Positions 24,650-34,274 are shown, counted from the stretch's first letter. The stretch: 64,000 nucleotides of DNA from RHKX01 sp963826475 (GCA_963826475.1 CAWGXC010000003.1:310001-374000); one strand, 5' to 3'. The notes: a model not told the origin generated them from the sequence alone. Program-made: numbers and translations.

Positions 24650-25860
24650 GCGCCACCGAACCCGAGCTGCAGCCGATCGAGAGCCGATTCGGCCCCTATG
24701 GCGGTCGCTACGTGCCCGAGGTCTTGATCTCGGCCCTCGACGAGCTCACCGTGGCCTGGGATCAGGCCAGACGCGACCCCGGATACAGGGCCGAGCTCGC
24801 CTCGCTCCTCCGCGATTTCGTCGGCCGCCCGACCCCGTTGTACGAGGCCACGAGGCTGTCGGAGCGCGTCGGTCGATCGATCTTTCTGAAGCGCGAGGAC
24901 CTGACCCACACCGGCGCTCACAAGATCAACAATGCGGTTGGCCAGGCCCTGCTCGCCAGGCGGATGGGCAAGACGCGGATCATCGCTGAGACCGGCGCCG
25001 GTCAGCACGGTGTCGCCACCGCGACGGCGTGCGCGCTGCTCGGACTCGAGTGCATCGTCTACATGGGAACGGAGGACATTCGCCGCCAGCATCCGAACGT
25101 CGAGCGCATGGAGTTGATGGGAGCTCGCATCGAGCCGGTCGAGGCCGGGGCGCGAACCCTGAAGGAGGCGGTCAGCGCCGCCATCCGCGATTGGGTCTCC
25201 AACGTCCGCGACACCCACTACATAATCGGCTCAGCGGTGGGCCCGGCGCCCTATCCGGCGCTCGTCCGCGACCTGCAGCGCGTGATCGGCGAGGAGGCGC
25301 GCGAGCAGATCCTCGCGGCCGTCGGTCGCCTTCCCGACAGGGTCATCGCATGCGTCGGTGGCGGCTCCAACGCGATCGGCACCTTCGTCCCGTTCGTCGA
25401 CGACGACGATGTCGAGCTGATCGGCGTGGAGGCCGCGGGGGAGGGCCTCGATGGGCTCCACGGCGCCTCGCTGTCGGCCGGCCGCACGGGCGTTCTCCAC
25501 GGCGCGCTCTCGGCGGTGCTCGCCAATGAGGAGGGTCAGATCCTCGAGGCGCATTCGATCTCGGCCGGGCTCGACTATCCGGGGGTCGGCCCCGAGCACG
25601 CCATGCTCCGGGACATCGGCCGCGCCCGCTACGTGGCCGTCACCGACGACGACGCCCTGCGCGCCCTGCGCGAGCTCGCCATGCTCGAGGGCATCGTGCC
25701 GGCTCTGGAGCCGTCCCATGCGATCGCCTGGCTGCTCGGTGAGGGTAGAGGTGACGATGGGGCCGGCGGGATCGACGTCGTCACGCTCTCGGGGCGTGGT
25801 GACAAGGATCTCGCTGAGGCGCTCGCCGGGCTCCGGCGGCTGGATGAAGCCGGTGGCTGA
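24646..25860 (+). CDS. trpB: Tryptophan synthase beta chain
   Basis: PLP enzyme joining indole and serine, working as the alpha2-beta2 complex with TrpA. The 404-residue TrpB1-type protein has FGPYGGRYVPE, KREDLTHTGAHKINN with the PLP lysine Lys93, ETGAGQHGVATATACALLG, and CVGGGSNAIG for the cofactor phosphate. ATG 24646 overlaps the trpF stop and the trpA start lies inside the 3' end, so F, B and A are translationally coupled. Confidence 0.97.
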   Translation: MSATEPELQPIESRFGPYGGRYVPEVLISALDELTVAWDQARRDPGYRAELASLLRDFVGRPTPLYEATRLSERVGRSIFLKREDLTHTGAHKINNAVGQALLARRMGKTRIIAETGAGQHGVATATACALLGLECIVYMGTEDIRRQHPNVERMELMGARIEPVEAGARTLKEAVSAAIRDWVSNVRDTHYIIGSAVGPAPYPALVRDLQRVIGEEAREQILAAVGRLPDRVIACVGGGSNAIGTFVPFVDDDDVELIGVEAAGEGLDGLHGASLSAGRTGVLHGALSAVLANEEGQILEAHSISAGLDYPGVGPEHAMLRDIGRARYVAVTDDDALRALRELAMLEGIVPALEPSHAIAWLLGEGRGDDGAGGIDVVTLSGRGDKDLAEALAGLRRLDEAGG

Positions 25861-26683
25861 GCGCGGTGTCGAGCGCATCGCCGCCGCGTTCGCGTCGGCG
25901 GCCGCCGACGGCAGGGCGGCGCTGATGCCGTACATGATGGCCGGCTTCCCCGACCTCGAGACCTCGGCCGCGGTGATCGACGCCTACGCGGACACCGGTG
26001 CCGACCTGATCGAGCTGGGGATCCCGTACTCCGATCCGCTCGCTGATGGCCCGGTGATCCACGCGGCGGGAACCGCGGCGTTGCGGGGCGGAACCACGTT
26101 CCACGACGCCCTCGGGCTGTGCGCGCGGGTCTCCGCCCGGATCCCGGTCCTGCCGATGGTCTACGCGAACGTGGTTCTCACGCTCGGCCCGGACCGCTTC
26201 GCCGCCGCCCTCGAAAACGCGGGCGCAGTCGGGGCGATCATTCCCGACCTGCCGCCCGGCGAAGATGACGCGGTCGCGGCCGCCCTGACCGAGCGTGGGC
26301 TTGCGCTGATCGGTTTCGTCTCACCCACGACGCCTCCGGAGCGCCTCGCTGAGGTCGCCGCCGGGGCCGTCGGCTTCACCTACGTCGTCTCGCTCACCGG
26401 CGTCACGGGAGAGCGCTCCGAGCTGCCCCCGGAGCTCGGCGAGCTCGTTGCGGCGGTCCGCGAGCGGTCGAGCGCGCCGGCGGCGGTCGGCTTCGGGATC
26501 GGCACTCCGCAACAGGCGGCGGACGTAGGAGGAATCGCCGACGGGGTGATCATCGGCACCCGCTTGGTTCGGCTCGTCGCCGACGCCTCGGGGCGCGATG
26601 AAGCGGTTGACGCGGTCTCGTCGTTCCTGGCCGACACCCGCGTTGCGCTTGCCTCGGGTCGTGACGGCGCCGGAGCCCTGTAG
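25844..26683 (+). CDS. trpA: Tryptophan synthase alpha chain
   Basis: Cleaves indole-3-glycerol phosphate to indole for TrpB. The 279-residue TIM barrel has MPYMMAGFPDLE, the catalytic Glu in IELGIPYSDPLADGP, ENAGAVGAIIPDLPPGEDD with the catalytic Asp, FVSPTTPPERL, and GFGIGTPQQAADV. I use ATG 25844, inside the end of trpB; GTG 25853 is an alternative three codons later. Its TAG stop forms the first three bases of a -10-like element for the small gene downstream. Confidence 0.95.
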   Translation: MKPVAERGVERIAAAFASAAADGRAALMPYMMAGFPDLETSAAVIDAYADTGADLIELGIPYSDPLADGPVIHAAGTAALRGGTTFHDALGLCARVSARIPVLPMVYANVVLTLGPDRFAAALENAGAVGAIIPDLPPGEDDAVAAALTERGLALIGFVSPTTPPERLAEVAAGAVGFTYVVSLTGVTGERSELPPELGELVAAVRERSSAPAAVGFGIGTPQQAADVGGIADGVIIGTRLVRLVADASGRDEAVDAVSSFLADTRVALASGRDGAGAL

Positions 26684-26694
26684 ATTTCCCGGCG
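26681..26694 (+). promoter_or_regulatory. Leaderless-type -10 element for the 58-aa peptide
   Basis: TAGATT (26681-26686) starts with the trpA stop codon and ends 8 bases before ATG 26695. Confidence 0.45.
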
Positions 26695-26871
26695 ATGCAG
26701 CTTCTCGGCTTCACCACAGCGGCAATGATGCTCTTCATGGTCGGCTTCGCGTTTGACCTCGGCGGAGCCGTCAGCGTGCTGATGTTTCTGCTCGTGCTCT
26801 TCATCGGCGCGACGCTGCGCGCCTGGGCTCCGTTGATCGAGTGGATCCGCGGCCCCGCCGCAAAGCTCTAG
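26695..26871 (+). CDS. 58-residue membrane peptide
   Basis: A small frame encoding MQLLGFTTAAMMLFMVGFAF, then two hydrophobic stretches (about residues 5-19 and 26-41, SVLMFLLVLFIGATL) and the end WIRGPAAKL. The hairpin-like arrangement suggests an inner-membrane peptide with two short helices. It fills the gap between trpA and the convergent LuxR gene, overlapping the latter's stop by 4 bases on opposite strands. Support comes from the ATG, the leaderless-type -10 and the consistently hydrophobic content; no family is recognised. Confidence 0.6.
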   Translation: MQLLGFTTAAMMLFMVGFAFDLGGAVSVLMFLLVLFIGATLRAWAPLIEWIRGPAAKL

Positions 26872-27653
26872 TCGCGCTTTCGGGCCCGTAGAGCGTTCAC
26901 GGCCTCGTCGCGGGAGTGAACCCCGAGTAAGGCGTAACAGCGCTGCAGATGCTTGTGAACCGTGCGCTCGCTCAACTCGAGGGCGGACGCCACCTCGCGG
27001 GCCGATGCGCCCGTACTCACCAGTGAGAGGACCTCTCGCTGGCGCCGGGTCACTCCGCGATCGTTCAGCAGCGCGGCGACATCCGGTTCCGTGAAGGCCA
27101 CCGCTGGCGTGCGCAGGCGGATGTCGAGCGCGGCCTTCAGGCGGGAGAACTCGAGCGCGTTGCCGTAGCACTGGATCAGGAAGGGGCGGGCGGCGTTGAG
27201 CAGCTCCCGCTCCGCATCGGAGAAGTCCGGTTCGGAGCCGCGGCGGGACAGCGCCAGCGCCAGGATGCGCCCCTCGCCGCTGGGCAGCGTGAACGCGATC
27301 TGGTGCTCGAGGCCGATTCTTCCGTAGAACTCGCGGTAGAGGCGGGTGCTGTGCAACTCCGCCGCCGTGCAGACGTCGGAGAAGCGCTGCGCGCGGCCGT
27401 CCTGGGTGCGCATGAACGCCGCTGCGAGTGGGTTCTCATGCGCGAGGCCTGCGAAGAGCTCATGGTCTTCGGCGGGGAACGGCGGATCGACGAGGAGCAC
27501 GGTCTCGGCGGGGTCGGGAGCGAGATCGTTGAGCGAGATCCAGTCGACCGGGACCGCCCGGCCGACGGCGTCGAGCAGGCCGGCCCGGAACTCCTCGATG
27601 TCGAGCAGGCCGGCGACGTCACCGAGGAGCTCGAGCAGAACTTTCTGACCCAT
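26868..27653 (-). CDS. LuxR-family transcriptional regulator
   Basis: A 261-residue regulator. The C-terminal LuxR helix-turn-helix is clear: LLNDRGVTRRQREVLSLVSTGASAREVASALELSERTVHKHLQRCY, with the usual spacing (about residues 195-250). The N-terminal 180 residues have no receiver aspartate pattern and look like a GAF/autoinducer-type sensing domain (LLELLGDVAGLLDIEEFRAGLLDAVG), so the signal may be a small molecule. AAGGA lies 7 bases before the ATG. A palindrome and direct repeats in the upstream 60 bases may be its own operator. Targets unknown. Confidence 0.85.
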   Translation of the reverse strand: MGQKVLLELLGDVAGLLDIEEFRAGLLDAVGRAVPVDWISLNDLAPDPAETVLLVDPPFPAEDHELFAGLAHENPLAAAFMRTQDGRAQRFSDVCTAAELHSTRLYREFYGRIGLEHQIAFTLPSGEGRILALALSRRGSEPDFSDAERELLNAARPFLIQCYGNALEFSRLKAALDIRLRTPAVAFTEPDVAALLNDRGVTRRQREVLSLVSTGASAREVASALELSERTVHKHLQRCYALLGVHSRDEAVNALRARKRD

Positions 27654-27666
27654 GGGCTAATCCTTA

Positions 27667-27704
27667 CGCATTTTCTACGCATTGACTTCCCGCCAACATG
27701 GCGG
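27667..27704 (-). promoter_or_regulatory. Operator-like repeats upstream of the LuxR gene
   Basis: Two direct copies of ACGCATT sit at 27667-27673 and 27677-27683, followed by the inverted repeat CCGCCA-ACA-TGGCGG at 27690-27704. They lie 14-51 bases upstream of the start codon, in promoter position; autoregulation is plausible. Confidence 0.45.
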
Positions 27705-27810
27705 TGTAGTGGTTCGGGAACGGGGCGCGGCCGATGAGGAGGGGGCTCGGGGGATGTCGATCCTCACTGTCCGCGCCCCGCTCCTCGGGGATCGGCGGCG
27801 AGGGGCGGCG

Positions 27811-28845
27811 TCAGGCAAAGAACTTCTTGGCGATCTCCAGTAGGCCCAGATCCACCGTCTTGATGCCCTGGACATCGGTCAGGGGGACCGAGTCGATCGC
27901 GTCGCCCTGCAGCGAGACCATGCGGCCGAATTCTCCCGCCGCGGCGAGCTCGTAGGCCTTGGCGCCGTAACGGGTGGCGAGCACGCGGTCGTGGGCGGTG
28001 GGGGTTCCGCCCCTCTGGATATGGCCGAGCACGACGGTGCGCGACTCGTAGCCGGTCAGCTTCTCGAGCTCGAAGGCAAGGGCTGCTCCGATGCCGCCGA
28101 GCCGCGGGTAGCCGTACTCGTCGGTGGCCTCGGTGACCTTGACCTGCCGGACCTCGCCCGACTCGAAGGAGAGGTTGGCGCCCTCGGCGACCACCACGAT
28201 CGAGAAGTCCTTGCCGCGGTCATGGCGGCGCTTCATCGCCGCGGCGATCTCCTCGCAGGTCGTGTCGACCTCGGGAATGACGATCCCGTCGGCGCCGCCG
28301 GCGATCCCGCCGTGGAGGGCGATCCAGCCGGCGTTCCGGCCCATCACCTCGACGACCATGATCCGGTCGTGTGACTGGGCGGTCGTGTGAAGGCGGTCGA
28401 TGGCCTCGCTGACGACGTGCACGGCGGTGTCGAAGCCGAAGGTGTAATCGGTGCCGACGATGTCGTTGTCGATCGTCTTGGGCACGCCGATCAGCGGCAG
28501 CCCCTCCTCAGCGTGGATCTGGCCGGTGATGTCCATCGTATGCTCGCCACCGATCGCGACCACGGCGTCGAACCCGTCCTTCTCGAACGCCTCGACGACG
28601 AGATGGACGCTCTCCTCGGTCTTCGGCTCGTAGCTCGAGGTCCGCAGGATCGTCCCGCCAAGCGGCAGGATCCCCGAGACGGTCAGCATGTCCAGCGGCA
28701 TGTAGTCCCGCTCGGCGAGGCCACGGTACCCGCGCATGATCCCGACGGCCTCGTCACCGGCGTCGATCGCGCAGCGGGCGACGGAGCGGATGACGGCGTT
28801 CAGCCCGGGACAATCGCCGCCCGCGGTGAGGATCCCGATGCGCAT
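27811..28845 (-). CDS. pfkA: 6-phosphofructokinase (phosphoryl donor uncertain)
   Basis: Phosphorylates fructose 6-phosphate; glycolysis. The 344-residue protein of the PfkA group has GGDCPGLNAVIRS at the N-terminus, PKTIDNDIVGTDYTFGFDTA with the catalytic Asp, and VEVMGRNAGWIALHGG. The residue that usually decides the donor (position 104 of the E. coli enzyme, Gly in ATP enzymes and Asp in pyrophosphate enzymes) is His here, in the motif GGEHT; the Lys of PKTIDND occurs in both actinobacterial types. The donor therefore cannot be called. A -10-like TAGGGT lies 6 bases upstream of the ATG. Confidence 0.92.
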   Translation of the reverse strand: MRIGILTAGGDCPGLNAVIRSVARCAIDAGDEAVGIMRGYRGLAERDYMPLDMLTVSGILPLGGTILRTSSYEPKTEESVHLVVEAFEKDGFDAVVAIGGEHTMDITGQIHAEEGLPLIGVPKTIDNDIVGTDYTFGFDTAVHVVSEAIDRLHTTAQSHDRIMVVEVMGRNAGWIALHGGIAGGADGIVIPEVDTTCEEIAAAMKRRHDRGKDFSIVVVAEGANLSFESGEVRQVKVTEATDEYGYPRLGGIGAALAFELEKLTGYESRTVVLGHIQRGGTPTAHDRVLATRYGAKAYELAAAGEFGRMVSLQGDAIDSVPLTDVQGIKTVDLGLLEIAKKFFA

Positions 28846-28857
28846 CGTCGGACCCTA
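28846..28857 (-). promoter_or_regulatory. Leaderless-type -10 element for pfkA
   Basis: On the minus strand TAGGGT (28857 to 28852) lies 6 bases before the ATG of pfkA. It is divergent from the element of the DCC gene. Confidence 0.5.
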
Positions 28858-28892
28858 ACGCGAGGGGGTGCACAGCCGCTTGTCCCGATGTC

Positions 28893-28904
28893 GATAATCC
28901 AGCT
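28893..28904 (+). promoter_or_regulatory. Leaderless-type -10 element for the DCC gene
   Basis: GATAAT (28893-28898) lies 6 bases before GTG 28905, with no Shine-Dalgarno sequence. Confidence 0.5.
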
Positions 28905-29291
28905 GTGGAATCTCGCCGCGATCACGCGATCCTCTTCGACTCCGACTGCGGATTCTGCATGCTCTGCCTGCGCGCGATCCTGAGGATGGACCGTGACGAG
29001 CGGCTCAGCCCGGTTGCAATTCAGGGCGAGGAGGGTCAGCGCCTGCTGACCGAGGTGCCCGAGTCGAAACGTCTCGAGTCCTGGCACCTCGTCACTCCGG
29101 GGGGCAAGGTGATCTCCGGGGGTGACGCAGCGGCCCCGTTGGCGAAGCTCCTGCCGGGCGGCGCGATCCCCGATCGCGCGTTTCGCCGCTTCCCCGACGC
29201 AACCGACAGAACGTATCGCTGGATTGCCCGCCACCGGGGCACCTTCGGCAAGCTTGGGCTGCGCTCACGCAAAGAAGCACCGAAGCCCTGA
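28905..29291 (+). CDS. DCC family thiol-disulfide oxidoreductase-like protein (DUF393)
   Basis: A 128-residue member of the DCC/DUF393 family, thioredoxin-fold proteins named after their Asp-Cys-Cys motif. The active-site motif is FDSDCGFCMLC near the N-terminus, followed by LRMDRDERLSPVAIQ and the later SWHLVTPGGKVISGGDAA. Biochemical role is not established for most members; redox activity is inferred from the CxxC. Its stop is followed directly by the start of the substrate-binding lipoprotein, so the two are co-transcribed. The gene is divergent from pfkA. Confidence 0.87.
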   Translation: MESRRDHAILFDSDCGFCMLCLRAILRMDRDERLSPVAIQGEEGQRLLTEVPESKRLESWHLVTPGGKVISGGDAAAPLAKLLPGGAIPDRAFRRFPDATDRTYRWIARHRGTFGKLGLRSRKEAPKP

Positions 29292-30461
29292 GTGCGGCGA
29301 CTTACGAACATCGCGCTCGTCGGCACGCTGATCCTCGCCGCCGCTCAGGCGGGCTGCGGTTCCGCGGTGAATGGTGACGCCGAGCTCACCATCTACCTCA
29401 GCACTCCACTGAGCGGTCCGCGATCGCAGGAGGGCCGGGATGTCGCCGACGGTGCCCGGCTGGCGCTCTCCGAGGCCGATGGTTCGGCCGCTGGAACAGG
29501 CGTGATCCTCGCGGTCCTCGACGACGGCGATCAGCGGGGCTGGCAGGCGGCACTGAGCGGAGCGAACGCTCGCCGGGCGACCGAGGACACCAGCACGATC
29601 GCCTATATCGGCGAGCTCGACTCGGGCGCCACGAGGACCTCCCTGCCGATCACGAATGAGGCGGGGTTGCTTCAGGTCTCGGCGGGAGCCGGGGCGGAGG
29701 ACCTCACCCGCGCCGCAGTCGGCAGCACCCGCGTCCCGCTGTTGGTGCAGCCGAGCGGGAGTCGCACCTTCGGCCGGGTGATCCCATCAGACCGGATGCA
29801 GGGGCAGGCGGCCGGGGAGTGGATGTCCCACCTCGGCATCGACTCGGTGGAGGTCGTGGGTGGCGAGTCGCAGTTCGCCTCGGCGCTGAGCGCGGGAGTC
29901 AAGTCCGCCGCCGACCCGCCCGCGATCACTGCCGACCATGCGCAGGCCGCGTTCTTCGCCGAGGAGAGCCTGAAGCCGAAGGGGGGGAGCCTTATCCCCG
30001 GGTCGGGCGTCCGGTCGCTGTTCGGCTCCGACGCGCTGCTGAATCCAGTCGACTTGACCACCTTGCGGATCCTCACGGAGGGATGCGCGAGCGCGAGTGA
30101 TTGCCCGGCCGAGCCACGAGCCGTGCGGCTGACGTCCGCGGCGCTCGATCCCTCGCAGCTGCCCTCCGCGGCCTCCGGGTTTCTCACGGCTTTCAAGTCC
30201 GCTTATCACCGTCGGCCGGGGCGCTACGCCGCCTACGGCTACGAGGCGATGGCGGTCGTCCTGGACTCGATCGAGCGGGCCGGCGACCCGCTCAGCCGCA
30301 AGGACGTCGTCAACGCGTTCTTCGCGACGCGCGACCGCGACTCGATCCTCGGCACCTACTCGATCGACGACGTCGGCGATACGACCCTCGGCGAGCTCGG
30401 GGCTTATGACGTGCGCGAGGGCCGTGCCGTCGCAGAGCCGCGGTCGCTCGGCACGGGCTGA
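29292..30461 (+). CDS. Substrate-binding lipoprotein (branched-chain amino acid type)
   Basis: A 389-residue periplasmic-binding-protein type I fold, as in branched-chain amino acid and amide ABC receptors. The N-terminus MRRLTNIALVGTLILAAAQAG followed by C is a lipoprotein signal with lipobox AQAGC, so the protein is membrane-anchored outside. The mature protein begins with LTIYLSTPLSGPRSQEGRDV, the typical first strand and ligand loop, and has GYEAMAVVLDSIERAG near the end. There are no permease or ATPase genes nearby, so it is an orphan receptor or a sensing protein. GTG 29292 follows the DCC stop immediately. Confidence 0.85.
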   Translation: MRRLTNIALVGTLILAAAQAGCGSAVNGDAELTIYLSTPLSGPRSQEGRDVADGARLALSEADGSAAGTGVILAVLDDGDQRGWQAALSGANARRATEDTSTIAYIGELDSGATRTSLPITNEAGLLQVSAGAGAEDLTRAAVGSTRVPLLVQPSGSRTFGRVIPSDRMQGQAAGEWMSHLGIDSVEVVGGESQFASALSAGVKSAADPPAITADHAQAAFFAEESLKPKGGSLIPGSGVRSLFGSDALLNPVDLTTLRILTEGCASASDCPAEPRAVRLTSAALDPSQLPSAASGFLTAFKSAYHRRPGRYAAYGYEAMAVVLDSIERAGDPLSRKDVVNAFFATRDRDSILGTYSIDDVGDTTLGELGAYDVREGRAVAEPRSLGTG

Positions 30462-30471
30462 CTCGCGGGGG

Positions 30472-30927
30472 TCACTCCAGCCCGGCCTCGCGCAATTCCC
30501 GAAGGGCTGCCTCGGTCTTCTCGACGCCCTCGATGCCCAGCTTCCGCTTGACCGCCGGAGGGCGCTCGAACTGCACGTCCGCATACGTGAGCGGTTGAAA
30601 GCGGTTGCCCCATGGATCGACGAAGTCGTAGCCGCGATGCGTCTTGATCAGCTCCAGCCCCTCGCGCCGGGCCGCCCTCGCGACGACGTCCCGGTCCTCG
30701 ACGACGAGCCCGAAGTGGCGGCCGTCATCGGGTCCCTGGCTGCGCCCCTCGGCGATCGCCAGGAACTGATCGCCCATATCGATGAAGGCCATGGTCCCCG
30801 CCCGCCCGCGCAGCTCGAACTCGAAGATACGGCCGTATAGGGCAAGCGCTTCGTCAAGGTCGCCGACCTCGAGGGCGACGTGATTGATGCCGATCAGGCG
30901 CGAGCGCTCGGGCAGCTCATCACCCAT
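30472..30927 (-). CDS. VOC/glyoxalase superfamily protein
   Basis: A 151-residue single-domain VOC protein with the double beta-alpha-beta-beta-beta pattern: INHVALEVGDLDEALALYGR, FIDMGDQFLAI, HFGLVVEDRDVVARAAR and YDFVDPWGNRFQPLTY. The His and Glu positions for metal are partly present (His near residue 16; the terminal strand lacks an obvious Glu), so enzymatic activity is unsure; dioxygenase, glyoxalase or resistance-type roles are all possible. It is the last gene of the malic enzyme-epimerase-VOC run, 3 bases after the epimerase. Confidence 0.82.
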   Translation of the reverse strand: MGDELPERSRLIGINHVALEVGDLDEALALYGRIFEFELRGRAGTMAFIDMGDQFLAIAEGRSQGPDDGRHFGLVVEDRDVVARAARREGLELIKTHRGYDFVDPWGNRFQPLTYADVQFERPPAVKRKLGIEGVEKTEAALRELREAGLE

Positions 30928-30930
30928 GGC

Positions 30931-31839
30931 TCAGCCGAGGGCATCCTTCAGCGCGGCGTCGATCTCGGGGAACTCGAAGACGTAGCCTCCGTCCCGGGCG
31001 CGGCTGGGCAGGGCGCGCTGGCCGCCGGTGGCGACCTCGCCGAGCTCGCCGCCGAGGCGGATCTTCACGGCCAGCTTCGGCACCGGCATGATCGCCGGGC
31101 GCCCGAGGGCCCTGCCGAGCGACTTCGAGAATTCGCGGTTGGTGACCGGGTTCGGGGCGCAGGCGTTGTAGGCGCCGAAGGCGCGCTCGTTGTCCAGCGC
31201 CCAGAGCAGGAGCCCGACCTCGTCGGCCAGGCTGATCCACGGCATGTAGTTGCGACCGCCGGCAACCGGGCCGCCGAGGCCGAGCTTGAACGGCAGCAGC
31301 AGTTCGCCGAGCAATCCCGCGTCCTTCGTCAGCAGCAGTCCGGTTCGCATGATCGCCAGGCGCGTGCCACCGGGCTCAACCTTCGTCGCGGCCTCCTCCC
31401 AGGCGACGCAGACGCGCGCGTCGAAGGTTTCGCCGGCACCGGTCGATTCGTCGACGATCTGATCGCCGCGGTCTCCGTAGTAGCCGACCGCTGACTGGCT
31501 GACCATCGTTCGCGGAGTCTCCGGCGCTGCGAGCATCGCGTCGACCAGGTTCTCGGTCCCGCGAACCCGGCTTTCCCAGATCCGCTTCTTCGCCTCGTCG
31601 GTCCAGCGCTGGTTGATCGGCTCGCCGACGAGGTTGATGACCCCGTCGACGCCCGCCAGGGCCTCCTCGGGTGGGCGCTCGAGGGTGGGGTTCCAGGCGT
31701 GCCAGGCCACCTTGGCGTTCTTCTGCGCCGCCCTCTCGGGGCCGCGCGAGAGCCCGACCACGTCGTCGCCGCGCGCCAGCAGCGCGTCGCAGACGGCGAG
31801 GCCGATGGTCCCGCTGGCGCCTGTGACCAGAACTCTCAT
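30931..31839 (-). CDS. TIGR01777-type NAD-dependent epimerase (SDR39U1 family)
   Basis: A 302-residue extended SDR of the SulA/YfcH (TIGR01777) type. It opens with VLVTGASGTIGLAVCDALLARGDDV, has DGVINLVGEPINQRWTDEAKK, the typical SQSAVGYYGDRGDQ, and PWISLADEVGLLLWALDN followed by NACAPNPVTNREFSK. Function of the family is not well known; a link to septum or chloroplast division has been suggested for some members. Its ATG lies immediately after the malic enzyme stop, with no spacer. Confidence 0.88.
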   Translation of the reverse strand: MRVLVTGASGTIGLAVCDALLARGDDVVGLSRGPERAAQKNAKVAWHAWNPTLERPPEEALAGVDGVINLVGEPINQRWTDEAKKRIWESRVRGTENLVDAMLAAPETPRTMVSQSAVGYYGDRGDQIVDESTGAGETFDARVCVAWEEAATKVEPGGTRLAIMRTGLLLTKDAGLLGELLLPFKLGLGGPVAGGRNYMPWISLADEVGLLLWALDNERAFGAYNACAPNPVTNREFSKSLGRALGRPAIMPVPKLAVKIRLGGELGEVATGGQRALPSRARDGGYVFEFPEIDAALKDALG

Positions 31840-33294
<1,455 letters not shown>

Positions 33295-33307
33295 TGGTGC
33301 GCCAGGG

Positions 33308-33313
33308 ATCATA
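33308..33313 (-). promoter_or_regulatory. -10-like TATGAT for the malic enzyme gene
   Basis: TATGAT on the minus strand (33313 to 33308) lies 13 bases before ATG 33294. A start about 7 bases downstream would give a leader of only a few bases. Confidence 0.4.
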
Positions 33314-33365
33314 GGAGCCGCGCGAGGAGTGCCCCGCGACGGCGATCGCTGGGAGACTTCCGGGG

Positions 33366-34274
33366 GTGAATCCTTTGATCAGAAGGCTGCGCGGTGTCGC
33401 GGCACGACCGGCAGGAGCTCTGTTTCGCGCCTCGAGCCGTCCACTCGGCGGTGGGAGCGGGCTGGCGCCGCGGAACCTCCTCCCGCAGGGCAGGGGCGCG
33501 CTGACGAGGGCCGTCGAGGGGCGGGTGGTGATGATCACCGGCGCCTCCTCGGGCATCGGGGAGGCCGCGGGGCGGTTGATCGGCGGCGCCGGCGGGACGG
33601 TGGTCCTGGTGGCCAGGGGGGAAGGCGAGCTGAAGCGAATCGCCGATGAGGTGGGGGATGACGCGCATGTCCGTCCCTGTGACCTGACCGACTTCGAGGC
33701 GATCGATGCGCTGGTCTCCGAGGTGGTTGGGACGTTCGGCGGGGTCGACGTCCTGGTCAACAACGCGGGTCGTTCGATCAGACGTTCCGCTGAGCTCTCC
33801 TACGACCGCTTCCATGACTTCGAGCGCACGATGGAGCTGAACTACTTCGCCTCCGTCCGCCTGATTCTCGGTCTCCTGCCGTCGCTCAAGGAACGCGGCG
33901 GCCAGGTCATCAACGTCTCCAGCGCAGGCGTGCAGACGCGTACGCCGCGCTTCTCCGGCTACATCGCGTCGAAGGCCGCCCTGGAGGCGTTCTCCGATGC
34001 CGTGCAGGCGGAGACCCTCGCCGACGGGATCCGCTTCACGACGATCTCAATGCCGCTCGTCCGCACCCCGATGATCACGCCGACGGAGCACTACGACAAC
34101 TTTCCAGCGTTGAGCCCGGAGGAGGCGGGCCGGCTGATCGCCGAGGCCGTCGTCGGCCGGCCACGGCGGGTGGCGCCGCCGTTCGCCCACCTCGTCTCCG
34201 CGATCGACAAGGTCAGCCCGGAGGCGATGGACGGCATCCGCAACCGGGGCTTTCGGATGTTCCCGGACGGCTGA
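33366..34274 (+). CDS. SDR family oxidoreductase
   Basis: A 302-residue classical SDR with an unusual 50-residue N-terminal extension (MNPLIRRLRG, Arg-rich) before the cofactor motif MITGASSGIGEAAGR. Then VLVNNAGRSIRR, VINVSSAGV with the catalytic Ser region, and Tyr199-x-x-x-Lys203 in SGYIASKAAL. Basic residues after the second strand (VLVARGEGELKR) suggest NADPH. The sequence resembles the SDRs linked to acyl-CoA or polyketide reduction, but substrate is unknown. GAGACT, 7 bases before GTG 33366, could be a -10. Divergent from the malic enzyme gene. Confidence 0.86.
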   Translation: MNPLIRRLRGVAARPAGALFRASSRPLGGGSGLAPRNLLPQGRGALTRAVEGRVVMITGASSGIGEAAGRLIGGAGGTVVLVARGEGELKRIADEVGDDAHVRPCDLTDFEAIDALVSEVVGTFGGVDVLVNNAGRSIRRSAELSYDRFHDFERTMELNYFASVRLILGLLPSLKERGGQVINVSSAGVQTRTPRFSGYIASKAALEAFSDAVQAETLADGIRFTTISMPLVRTPMITPTEHYDNFPALSPEEAGRLIAEAVVGRPRRVAPPFAHLVSAIDKVSPEAMDGIRNRGFRMFPDG

